DNA of 64,000 nt from an uncultured Bacteroidota bacterium (GTDB lineage: Bacteria > Bacteroidota > Bacteroidia > 2-12-FULL-35-15), in assembly GCA_903847205.1 (NCBI GenBank), contig CAINDA010000051.1, forward strand, positions 36,400 to 100,399. The letters run 5' to 3'. The notes under the pieces are model-generated. The model was not told the DNA's origin. It did no database searches and was given only the letters and a program-made list of their open reading frames with translations. The position numbers and the translations under genes are program-made. This document shows, piece after piece, positions 48,913 through 57,156 of the stretch (position 1 is the first letter of the stretch; the number at the start of each line of letters is the position of its first letter).

Positions 48913-51525
48913 ATGAATAAGCTGTTACTAATTAGTCTTGCAGTAATTTTATTCTTTATTTCGACAAATAAAACTTACTCGCAAACCTTATCCGATAATG
49001 GTATTGAGGGTTATACCAAATTGAGCGATGCTTTGCAAGATCCCGGCAAGGCTGACAAAATATGGATAAGCGGCAACGAAACAGAAATAAATCATCTGAC
49101 TGCTAATGCTGACGGCTTAAAAAATGTAAGCTCCCTGAAAATTAAAGAGGGCGCAAATGAGGCCGGCTGGGAGAAATTGTTTAAAGCACTCTCCAAATCA
49201 ATGCAGCTAAAGGAACTTGAACTTACATTCAATGAAATAAAAACAATTCCTTCAAATATCTCTGATTTTAAATACTTGGAAAAGCTTGTTATATGGGGCT
49301 CACCGAACTTAAACTATTCTGCTCTGATGAAAAACCTCAGTGGACTTGATCATTTAAAAACGCTGGAACTCTACAGTAATGGACTCACAGAAGTTCCTAA
49401 TGAAATTAAACTTTTGAAAAGGCTGGAAAATTTTACTGTAAATGATAACGAGAATATAGATTACAGCAGTTTAATTGAAAAGCTGGAAAGTCTCCCGAAC
49501 CTGTCGAGTCTGTCGTTAGAAGTGAATTCGATTACCCAGCTGCCGGCAGACATCATCAAATTGAAAAATTTAAAAAAGTTAAATATCAGCAACAACTATA
49601 TTTCGTCGCTGCCTGATAAAATGTCGAACTTATCTAATTTAGACAGCCTTAGCGCGGATGGTAATTTGTTTGTAAATTATGTGGATGAGTTTAATAAATT
49701 AAAAGGTATTAATATCAAGTATATATCTGTTGACGGCGGGCTCAGCGAGGAAGAAAAAGCTGAACTGTTGAAATTATTCCCTCAGACAAAAATAGAGGAG
49801 AAAACAGAGGCTGAGAGCAATTTGAAAACAAACAGTTCAGAAGCTGCGGATTTATTTGCACCAATTGTTCCTGAGCTGAATGCAGCAAAAACAAACTACA
49901 TCGTTGATGCAGATAAGGGCGCCGAAATTAATTATCCAACCGGAACGCAGATAAAAATTCCTGAGAGTTCTTTTGTAGATAAAAACAATCTGTCGGTGAA
50001 AGGCAGCGTCACCATCGCCTACCGCGAATTTACAAACCCGTTTGAAATCGCATTCAGCGGAATTCCTATGAATTATAATAAAGCAGGGCTTTCTATTCCG
50101 CTTGAATCTGCAGGAATGTTTGAGCTTAATGCTTCTCAAAATAATCAGCCTGTGTTTATCAAAAAAGGAAAAGAAATTGCAGTATCATTAGCTTCAAGTG
50201 ATTCTACAAATGACTATAATTTATACAAAATTGATACGACCTCTAAAGTCTGGGAAGACCTTGGGCAGCATGGTACAATTAAAATTGTGAAACGGAAAGC
50301 ACCTAAATTCGAGGGGCCTTCTGTCCCGCAGCCGCCAGCGGCTTTCTCTTCAACATGGCAGAATTATAGAAATCTAATTCATGAAAATGACAGCGTTCTT
50401 TTTAAAGACCGTTTTTATGATACCTCCTATTGTCATTTGGCAAAATACAGTTTTTCTAAATCAGGAGATTATTCGCGCTTTGTGAAGCTGAACCGGTATA
50501 GGCGAGAAAGCAGGTTATTCAAGAAGCCGGAGAAAAAAGATGTATGGTTTAATATGAGCAATTATCTGTATCCGATAAGCAACAGCAATCCAGAATTGAG
50601 GGCGTTTAATGGAATGACCTGGGTTTACGAGGGTGCTGAAACGCCCAGAGAATTTTACGCCAAATACGTAAGAAAAAAAAGATACTCGGATGTTAGAATT
50701 GAAAAAGAAGGAGACTCGTTTAAAATACTGCTAAAGGAAAATGGAGGCATAACAACTTTTAATGCACATCCTATATTGAAGTTCAAAGGTTCGCTTGAAA
50801 AAGCTCAAAAAAAATACGATAGAAGATACCGCAATTATACCAAAGGTTTAGTAAGGAGAGAAGCGAATTTCAATAGAAATTTAATGTACAATAGAAGATA
50901 TGTTTACAAGGATAATAAGGATGTTTGGAAAGGTTTAAAACCAATGATGAGCGAGAAAGAGAAGCTGATGAGTTATGACCAATGGCTTTTGTATTTTAGA
51001 AATATTAATACTTATTATTACGGATCAGTATCAAAAACGCAGGCATCATTGGATATCCTCAACAGTTCATTTAACTCATATAGAAGAAACATTTCCATTA
51101 CGCAGTTAGGTTATTATAATTTCGATCGTCCGTTATTGAAAATTATTTCACTGCCTTTGAATGCGGCTGATGCACTTGTACGAAGCGGTTATAAGGGCTA
51201 TAAAGCACTTACAGAGCCCAAAGAATATGTGACAATAAAGGTTGCTTACTCCGACAAACAAAATAATAAACTTACTCCAAAGAAGGTGATGATGATTGAC
51301 AGACGTATTAATTCTACCGCCTATTTGGGAAACGGTACTTCGATGACAGTAGCTTTAAATTCAAAGAAAAATTTATTCGCAGTAATGGATGACGGCAGCG
51401 TCGGCTTATTTTCTGAGGATGATTTTAAGCAGATCGGTTTAGCCGATAAGGGTAATTATACATTCAGTTTGACAATGTACCAGCCCTACGATTTAGGAAA
51501 GCTGAAGGAATACTTAAAATATTAA
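48913..51525 (+). CDS. Large secreted leucine-rich-repeat protein with ZU5-like region
   Basis: 870 residues. Signal peptide (LLISLAVILFFISTNKTYSQ), cap similar to the two LRR paralogues at 27-29 kb (LSDALQDPGKADKIWISGNE), about seven LRRs (LKTLELYSNGLTEVPNEIKL, LKKLNISNNYISSLPDKMSN), and a ZU5/lipoprotein-assembly type beta domain (INYPTGTQIKIPESSFVDKN; FTNPFEIAFSGIPMNYNKA) at about 335-430. The remaining 400 residues are tyrosine/arginine-rich without a family match (RRYRNYTKGLVRREANFNRN; QASLDILNSSFNSYRRNISI). No sorting domain. The stop codon is directly followed by the stop of the AddB-like gene on the other strand (51525/51526). Surface-associated function is likely. Confidence 0.82.
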   Translation: MNKLLLISLAVILFFISTNKTYSQTLSDNGIEGYTKLSDALQDPGKADKIWISGNETEINHLTANADGLKNVSSLKIKEGANEAGWEKLFKALSKSMQLKELELTFNEIKTIPSNISDFKYLEKLVIWGSPNLNYSALMKNLSGLDHLKTLELYSNGLTEVPNEIKLLKRLENFTVNDNENIDYSSLIEKLESLPNLSSLSLEVNSITQLPADIIKLKNLKKLNISNNYISSLPDKMSNLSNLDSLSADGNLFVNYVDEFNKLKGINIKYISVDGGLSEEEKAELLKLFPQTKIEEKTEAESNLKTNSSEAADLFAPIVPELNAAKTNYIVDADKGAEINYPTGTQIKIPESSFVDKNNLSVKGSVTIAYREFTNPFEIAFSGIPMNYNKAGLSIPLESAGMFELNASQNNQPVFIKKGKEIAVSLASSDSTNDYNLYKIDTTSKVWEDLGQHGTIKIVKRKAPKFEGPSVPQPPAAFSSTWQNYRNLIHENDSVLFKDRFYDTSYCHLAKYSFSKSGDYSRFVKLNRYRRESRLFKKPEKKDVWFNMSNYLYPISNSNPELRAFNGMTWVYEGAETPREFYAKYVRKKRYSDVRIEKEGDSFKILLKENGGITTFNAHPILKFKGSLEKAQKKYDRRYRNYTKGLVRREANFNRNLMYNRRYVYKDNKDVWKGLKPMMSEKEKLMSYDQWLLYFRNINTYYYGSVSKTQASLDILNSSFNSYRRNISITQLGYYNFDRPLLKIISLPLNAADALVRSGYKGYKALTEPKEYVTIKVAYSDKQNNKLTPKKVMMIDRRINSTAYLGNGTSMTVALNSKKNLFAVMDDGSVGLFSEDDFKQIGLADKGNYTFSLTMYQPYDLGKLKEYLKY

Positions 51526-54405
51526 TTACCTGCTGCAGATACCTTTAAATGCACAGTACTCGCAATTATCAATAGCAGCTGTCTGCTTAAACTCAATTTC
51601 GGTATTGAATATTTCGGTTAGTATATTTTTTAACTGTTCTTCAAATTCGTCTAAAACAGCGGTGTTCAGCAAGTCATTTTTATTTATTTTTACCGTTTTT
51701 AGTCCAGCACTTAATTCACGAAAAGTGATAATTCCGGAAACCATATTGTCTTTTATAACAGGATTCATTTTTTGATACATCCACGCATACATCAGCAGCT
51801 GGAAGCTTTTTGCAAGCGTGCTGTTATTTTGAATGCCTATCCACTCCTCAATTTTTAATTCTTTATCTTCAGCAATACCGGTTTTGTAGTCGATAATACG
51901 GGTGAGGCTGCCCGCGTTGTCAATACGGTCCGCCTTGCCATGCAGCTTGATGGATTGTCCGTCAATTTTTACAAGTGCTTCGAGGGGCTGCTCTAAAGTT
52001 TTTATAATTAAAGGCTTTCCTTCCTTTTCATATTTATCAATAGTTTTAATTTCAGAATCTAAAAAATTATTCAGGAATTTGAGTGCTACTTTAATAGTCA
52101 GAAGATTCTTTCCATAGCTTATTTCTGTTTTGCTGTACTCCTTTTCAAAAACGCTGATGGTAAGCGCTGCCGCTTGTTTTTTTATTTCTTTAACATCATC
52201 CGCTTTTATTTTTTTGCCGATAAAAGGGGTATATAATGTTTCGAGTACTTCGTGAATCGCGTTTCCTAAAGTATCAGCGCCAATAGTTTCTTCCACTTCA
52301 TCTGCTTCTTTCAATCCTGCAATTGCCTGGAAATAAAACTGAAGCGAACAGCTGCGGTATTTGTTTAATAAAGAGGGAGAAAAACCTTTCTCTGCCTTCG
52401 TTTTCAGGATTTCAATAATTGCCGGCGTTTTTTGTATTGTGATAACATTGCCGAAACTACCCGTTGCCGCAGGAATGTGTAATAGCTTTTCTTCTATCAC
52501 TACTTTCTTATTTACCTTGGGGAGTTCATGAATCAGCTGGGTAAGAAACCTGCTTTTTTCTCCGCTTCCAAGTGCATCGCTTTCTGTATTGTAAAGCAGA
52601 TAAATATTTTTTGCCCTTTGGAGCAAACGGTAAAAGTGATAGGCAAAAATTGCATCCTTATCAGTGTATGTCGGCAGTCCGAAATAACGTTTCAGCTCAA
52701 AAGGAATAAATGAATTAACAGTTTTTGCAGAAGGAAGAATATCTTCATTGCAGGATAAAAGAATAATGTTTTCGAAATCGAGTGTACGTGTTTCAAGCAT
52801 GCCCATCACCTGCAGTCCCATTAAAGGTTCGCCGTAAAAAGGCAGTGTTGTGCTTCGCACAATCTGCTTGAAAACATTCTGAAGAGTTTTTAAATCACCG
52901 ATGCTGTGCGGGTAATCAAGCATCAGAGCTTGTATGCGCTTTATTATTTTAGTGAAGGCAAATAAATATTCCAACTCAAGACTTGCAGTGTTTTTAGAAG
53001 CATTGCCCTGCTGCGCTGCCATAGCATTTTTTAATGTGTCGATTAAATAATGCAGACATTTGATTGCATCTGCAGGAGCCTGCCAGCGCTTGAAAATGGG
53101 TCTTAAAATTTCAAATACAGCAGCCTGTTTTTCGTTTTCACGAGCAATTTTTTCGAGTGTAGAAAATGCTGCGAACACAATATTTCTATCCTGTATTGCC
53201 CTTATAACAGGCTTAACAGAATGATGCTGTGCCTTATCAAAAATTAAAATATTGGTGTAGGGGTGGCTTAGCAGCTTTAGCAGGTCTTTATGATAAAAGC
53301 TGTATTTTTCTTTTCCCTGGCTCAGTTTTATTGCATTTACGTGCAGATTAAAAACTAAATCAAAGTATCCGGAAGCAGGAGTATTTTTGAGGGGATACCC
53401 CATTGTTACATTTATATCCTGTATATCATCCGGTAATGAGTGAAGAACGGGAAACAGCAGGTTTTCATCGGCTAACACTAATGCAGTGTTTTGCAGATTA
53501 TGATTTTGTTTTTGAAATTCCGTTACTAAATTGCCTGCAGTCTTTGCCTGTCCTGCATTTTTTGCAGCACCGATTATTGTAATATGTTTATCTTCCGCAG
53601 AAAGCAGGTTCTCTTCAAATACAATATTTTTGCCTGCCGACTTTTTGAAGTTCCCGAAGTTATCGTACCTGCGGATGAATTTACCAGCTTCCTGCCTCTT
53701 ATCATTTATATAATAACTGTCGGTATCCCAAATTATTTCAGCTTTTCCTGAGTTGAGTAATTTTTCAATGATTTGTTCTTCAGCTTTATTCAGCGCGTTG
53801 AAACCCGCAAAAATTATTTTTTTCCAGGGATGTTTGCTTACTCTTTCTTCTGCATGCGCGGCTGCAATTTTATATGCTGCTCCCTGATAAGTCAGGTGTT
53901 TATTCAACAAACGTTTGTTAAAATCAAAATAGTATTCTCCTAAGGACTGCCAAAAACTGAGATATTGTTTTTGAAAATCTGTAAGTCCTTCATCGCTGTT
54001 TAAACTCCATGATTCAAGTTCTTTTATATCTTTTAAATTGCCAAACAATCTTGATGCATCAACCAGGTAGCGGTCTATCTCATTAAAATCACTTAGTAAA
54101 ATCTGTCCCCATTTACTAAAATCATCAAAAGTTTCTGTCTGCTTTTTGCTGATAAATTTTATGGTTTCATATAACTCGAATAACAATGTTACAGAATCTG
54201 CAATTTCTAATTCGGCGAGCAACGCAATAAAATCTTCTGTTGCATAAATTTCGGGACTCCAGAATGTTTTTTTGAGATTGTCTGCAAGAAGGGTTTTCAA
54301 AAACAAGCCTGCTCTGCGGTTGGGAAGAACAATACATAATTCGCTGATGCCGTCTCCATATTTCTCGTAAAGATGTTTTACTGTTTTTTCCAGGAAGGAT
54401 TCCAT
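51526..54405 (-). CDS. AddB-like PD-(D/E)XK nuclease / inactive helicase-like protein
   Basis: 959 residues. The N-terminal half is a UvrD/AddB-type helicase-like region (about 1-520) in which Walker A is not retained. The C-terminal nuclease has GNAIHEVLETLY (His), GKADRIDNAGSLTRIIDYKT (Asp, Asp, Lys) and QLLMYAWMY. Four cysteines fit an iron-sulfur staple: SCSLQF at about 691 and the C-terminal CEYCAFKGIC. Such proteins process double-strand ends with AddA for RecA loading. No AddA helicase gene is adjacent, and none is seen in the window. The rRNA methyltransferase gene follows on the same strand 69 bases away. Confidence 0.87.
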   Translation of the reverse strand: MESFLEKTVKHLYEKYGDGISELCIVLPNRRAGLFLKTLLADNLKKTFWSPEIYATEDFIALLAELEIADSVTLLFELYETIKFISKKQTETFDDFSKWGQILLSDFNEIDRYLVDASRLFGNLKDIKELESWSLNSDEGLTDFQKQYLSFWQSLGEYYFDFNKRLLNKHLTYQGAAYKIAAAHAEERVSKHPWKKIIFAGFNALNKAEEQIIEKLLNSGKAEIIWDTDSYYINDKRQEAGKFIRRYDNFGNFKKSAGKNIVFEENLLSAEDKHITIIGAAKNAGQAKTAGNLVTEFQKQNHNLQNTALVLADENLLFPVLHSLPDDIQDINVTMGYPLKNTPASGYFDLVFNLHVNAIKLSQGKEKYSFYHKDLLKLLSHPYTNILIFDKAQHHSVKPVIRAIQDRNIVFAAFSTLEKIARENEKQAAVFEILRPIFKRWQAPADAIKCLHYLIDTLKNAMAAQQGNASKNTASLELEYLFAFTKIIKRIQALMLDYPHSIGDLKTLQNVFKQIVRSTTLPFYGEPLMGLQVMGMLETRTLDFENIILLSCNEDILPSAKTVNSFIPFELKRYFGLPTYTDKDAIFAYHFYRLLQRAKNIYLLYNTESDALGSGEKSRFLTQLIHELPKVNKKVVIEEKLLHIPAATGSFGNVITIQKTPAIIEILKTKAEKGFSPSLLNKYRSCSLQFYFQAIAGLKEADEVEETIGADTLGNAIHEVLETLYTPFIGKKIKADDVKEIKKQAAALTISVFEKEYSKTEISYGKNLLTIKVALKFLNNFLDSEIKTIDKYEKEGKPLIIKTLEQPLEALVKIDGQSIKLHGKADRIDNAGSLTRIIDYKTGIAEDKELKIEEWIGIQNNSTLAKSFQLLMYAWMYQKMNPVIKDNMVSGIITFRELSAGLKTVKINKNDLLNTAVLDEFEEQLKNILTEIFNTEIEFKQTAAIDNCEYCAFKGICSR

Positions 54406-54474
54406 TGAGCGAAATTAAATAAAAAATATTCGAATTTGAGAGAGGTGTTTTTAAGAACCTCTTAATTAAAAACT

Positions 54475-55698
54475 TTACAATTTTCTGAAAGCTGCCATGT
54501 AAAACCCGTCAAACCCCTCGCTTGGCATCACTTTTCTTTCTTTAATAAATTCAAAAATATTTTTGTTTTTATTTAAAAACAGCTCTGCCTGATTTTGGTT
54601 TTCGCCCGGGAGAATGCTGCAGGTAGCATAAACCATAATGCCGCCGGGTTTTAGCATCTGATGATAAGTGCAGATAATTTCCTGCTGCGTTTTTTTTACC
54701 TTGTTAATAAAATCTAAACTCAATTTCCATTTTGCATCGGGATTCCTTCTGATAACGCCAAGTCCCGAGCAGGGGACATCCAGCAGTAAACGGTCCGCGG
54801 TGTTTTTTAATTTATTAATTGTGTCAGAATTTATTAACTGTGTTTGTATCATACCGGCTCCAGCCCTTTCTGCGCGCTTTTTCAGCTCAATCAGTTTTCG
54901 TTCTTCTACATCCATCGAAATAATTCTGCCTTTATTTTTCATCAATGCGGCAATGTGCAAAGATTTTCCGCCCGCACCGGCACAGGCGTCAATCACGGTC
55001 ATTCCTTCTTTCAATTGTAAAAACGGGGCAATCAATTGCGAAGAAGCATCCTGTATTTCAAACAGCCCCTGCTTGTATTCTTTCAGATGATAAAGGTTTT
55101 GGCGTTTAACGATTAAAGCAGCGCCCTTAATTTCTCCCCAAACGGGAGAGGGATTACTTAGTGTTTCAGCCTCAATGCCCTGTTCGGATAATTTGTTTCG
55201 AAGTTCCTCAGCAGAAATTTTGAGTGTATTAACTCGCAGCACCACCTGCGCTTCTTTATTCAACTCGTGTATTTCTTTTTCCCAAACGGCTTCACCCAAT
55301 TCAGCAATGCCAATCTCATCCAGCCAATCGGGAATTGATTCGCGGTATTTCCGGATTAATTTTATTTGTGCCGCTTTTTTTGAAATTTCGTTTTTGTGAA
55401 TGCCGTCAAACTCTTTCCAATCCGGCAATTCAATCCCCTTTAGATGATGCCACGCTGCAAATAATTTATAATAATGGGATTTAGATGTCCCGTGTTCTTC
55501 TGAAACACAGAGTGAGATATAACGCATCCAGCGCACTATCTCGTATGTTGTTTCGGCTATGAAGCGTCTGTCGCGGGATCCGAAACGCGGATTTTGTTTG
55601 AGCACCTGCTCTATAGCTCTGTCGGCATAGAGCCCGGAAATAAAAATCTGCTGTAAAGTTTCAATTACAGTTTGAACAAGGTTTCTGTGGAATTTCAT
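54475..55698 (-). CDS. RNA m5C methyltransferase, RsmB/NOL1-NOP2-Sun family
   Basis: 407 residues. The SAM-binding region has DACAGAGGKSLHIAALMKNK, ISMDVEERKLIELKKRAERA, and the catalytic pair of cysteines DRLLLDVPCSGLGVIRRNPD and VYATCSILPGENQNQAE. N-terminal residues 1-150 are a NusB-like/RsmB-style domain (LVQTVIETLQQIFISGLYAD, RDRRFIAETTYEIVRWMRYI). It transfers a methyl group to C5 of cytidine, probably 16S rRNA. Located upstream of the AddB-like gene on the same strand, without overlap. Confidence 0.9.
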   Translation of the reverse strand: MKFHRNLVQTVIETLQQIFISGLYADRAIEQVLKQNPRFGSRDRRFIAETTYEIVRWMRYISLCVSEEHGTSKSHYYKLFAAWHHLKGIELPDWKEFDGIHKNEISKKAAQIKLIRKYRESIPDWLDEIGIAELGEAVWEKEIHELNKEAQVVLRVNTLKISAEELRNKLSEQGIEAETLSNPSPVWGEIKGAALIVKRQNLYHLKEYKQGLFEIQDASSQLIAPFLQLKEGMTVIDACAGAGGKSLHIAALMKNKGRIISMDVEERKLIELKKRAERAGAGMIQTQLINSDTINKLKNTADRLLLDVPCSGLGVIRRNPDAKWKLSLDFINKVKKTQQEIICTYHQMLKPGGIMVYATCSILPGENQNQAELFLNKNKNIFEFIKERKVMPSEGFDGFYMAAFRKL

Positions 55699-55850
55699 AG
55701 ATGCGCAAATTTAAAACTAAAATCGAAGATTTTTAGTTAATTCTATAAGAAGACAAGGGTAAATAAATAATCAAAATTTAACAGATAATTTCTTTGCGTC
55801 TCAGCGCCTCAGCAGTAAAAGTACAAATGGCTTTACATTAAAAAAATCAG

Positions 55851-55858
55851 TATTTTTG
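55851..55858 (+). promoter_or_regulatory. -7 element directly in front of recR
   Basis: TATTTTTG matches TAnnTTTG and ends 6 bases before the ATG of recR; a TTTAC at 55832-55836 is in range of -33. The transcript would have almost no leader. Confidence 0.5.
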
Positions 55859-55863
55859 ATGTC

Positions 55864-56484
55864 ATGAATTTCTCATCTAAATTAATTGAAGAGGCTGTAA
55901 ACGAATTCAGCAAGCTTCCCGGGGTGGGCAAGCGTACAGCCTTGCGTTTTGTTTTGCATTTGATGAAACAGAATAAAAATGAAGTGGATCAGTTCGGGAA
56001 TGCGTTTATAAAATTACGCAGTGAGCTGCGATACTGCGAAAAATGCCACAATGTATCAGACAAAATTTTGTGTGAGGTATGTGCCAATCCGCACCGCGAT
56101 CACAGCACTGTGTGCATTGTAGAGGATATCCGCGATTTTATGGCCATTGAAAATACCCAGCAGTACAGGGGAGCATACCATGTTTTAGGGGGTATCATTT
56201 CGCCGATGGATGGCATCGGACCAAGCGATTTGAATATTGATACTCTTGTACAAAAAGCAGCATCAGGTGAAATCAAAGAAGTGATTATGGCCCTGAGTAC
56301 AACCATGGAAGGCGATACTACTAATTTTTATATTTACAAACGTTTAAAAGAATTTAACCTCACAATAAGCACCATTGCACGCGGTATTTCCTTCGGAGAT
56401 GAGCTGGAATATGCCGACGAAATAACTCTTGGGCGCTCCATCATTAACCGCACGCTTTATGAAAATTCATTGTCAATAAAATGA
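55864..56484 (+). CDS. recR: Recombination mediator protein RecR
   Basis: 206 residues, full length. N-terminal helix-hairpin-helix ([20 protein letters not shown]), four-cysteine zinc finger ([21 protein letters not shown]-x2-C-x8-C-x2-C), and a Toprim domain ([52 protein letters not shown]). The protein helps load RecA at stalled forks and gaps with RecO. The gene begins right after a -7 element (leaderless-type start). It is downstream of, but divergent from, the methyltransferase gene. Confidence 0.96.
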   Translation: MNFSSKLIEEAVNEFSKLPGVGKRTALRFVLHLMKQNKNEVDQFGNAFIKLRSELRYCEKCHNVSDKILCEVCANPHRDHSTVCIVEDIRDFMAIENTQQYRGAYHVLGGIISPMDGIGPSDLNIDTLVQKAASGEIKEVIMALSTTMEGDTTNFYIYKRLKEFNLTISTIARGISFGDELEYADEITLGRSIINRTLYENSLSIK

Positions 56485-56489
56485 TTGGG

Positions 56490-56546
56490 TGATATACCGA
56501 TTTGTAGATGTATCGATGTGCGGATTTACGATGTGTGAATGTGAAC
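56490..56546 (+). repeat. 8-bp degenerate repeats left of the four-helix-bundle gene
   Basis: Five to seven units of the form NGATGTNN (CGATTTGT, AGATGTAT, CGATGTGC, GGATTTAC, GATGTGTG) cover the region after recR. The period is 8 bases with rare slips. The same unit recurs to the right of the gene at 56938-56973 in this orientation and at 57060-57155 in the reverse. Confidence 0.72.
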
Positions 56547-56583
56547 TGGTCAGGATTATTAATGAACAATATTAAATTCATTT

Positions 56584-56934
56584 ATGGAAGAGCCTAAAAA
56601 AGAAAATTTAATTGTTGATTTATCCTTTAAGTTCTCATTAGAAATTATTGAATTTACTGAATTGCTTGAATCGAAAAGAAAATACAATTTATCGAATCAG
56701 TTATTTAAAAGCGGAACCAGCATCGCGGCCAATGTGCGAGAAGCATAGAATGCAGAAAGTAAAGCTGATTTTATTCATAAAATAAAGATTGCAGCAAAAG
56801 AAGCAGAAGAAACAGAATACTGGTTATTGCTTTGTAAACACAGTAAAAGCTATCCAGAACGCGATGGACTTCTGAAACAATCACAGAGCTTATTGAAGAT
56901 ATGCGGCAAAATAATTGCCTCCTCAAAAAAATAA
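56584..56934 (+). pseudogene. Four-helix-bundle (S23 / 23S rRNA IVS-type) protein gene interrupted by an in-frame amber
   Basis: The frame reads MEEPKKENLIVDLSFKFSLE ... KSGTSIAANVREA, then TAG at 56746-56748 (codon 55), then NAESKADFIHKIKIAAKEAE and EYWLLLCKHSKSYPERD to a TAA at 56932. The family normally has R-E-A-Q-N/S-A-E-S-x-A-D-F-I, so a CAG glutamine codon has become TAG; all other codons read through cleanly. Family members are 110-120 residues; this one would be 116 with the stop ignored. The gene is framed by 8-bp repeat arrays on both sides. Confidence 0.85.
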
Positions 56935-56937
56935 CAT

Positions 56938-56973
56938 ACCGATGTGCAGATGTGCCAATGTACGGATATGCTG
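56938..56973 (+). repeat. 8-bp repeats right of the four-helix-bundle gene (inner)
   Basis: Directly after the stop: units GATGTGCA, GATGTGCC, AATGTACG, GATATGCT and GATTG, same orientation as the left array. Confidence 0.7.
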
Positions 56974-57059
56974 ATTGAAATAATTTTTTTAAAAATATTA
57001 ATCTTTATATTAAACCAATCTATATTAATAAAGCAGTTTAATGGATACATGGATACAGC

Positions 57060-57155
57060 AATATATCTACACATCGCTAAATCGGCACATCGGTAAATTG
57101 CCGCATCGGTACATCAGCAAATCGGTACATTCACACATCGGTACATTCGCAAATC
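57060..57155 (-). repeat. 8-bp repeats right of the four-helix-bundle gene (outer, inverted)
   Basis: Twelve units of exactly 8 bases on the minus strand (GAATGTAC, CGATGTGT, CGATTTGC, TGATGTAC, CGATGCGG, CAATTTAC and others) end one base before the glycosyltransferase start codon at 57157. Orientation is opposite to the arrays at 56490 and 56938. Confidence 0.75.
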
Positions 57156-57156
57156 T

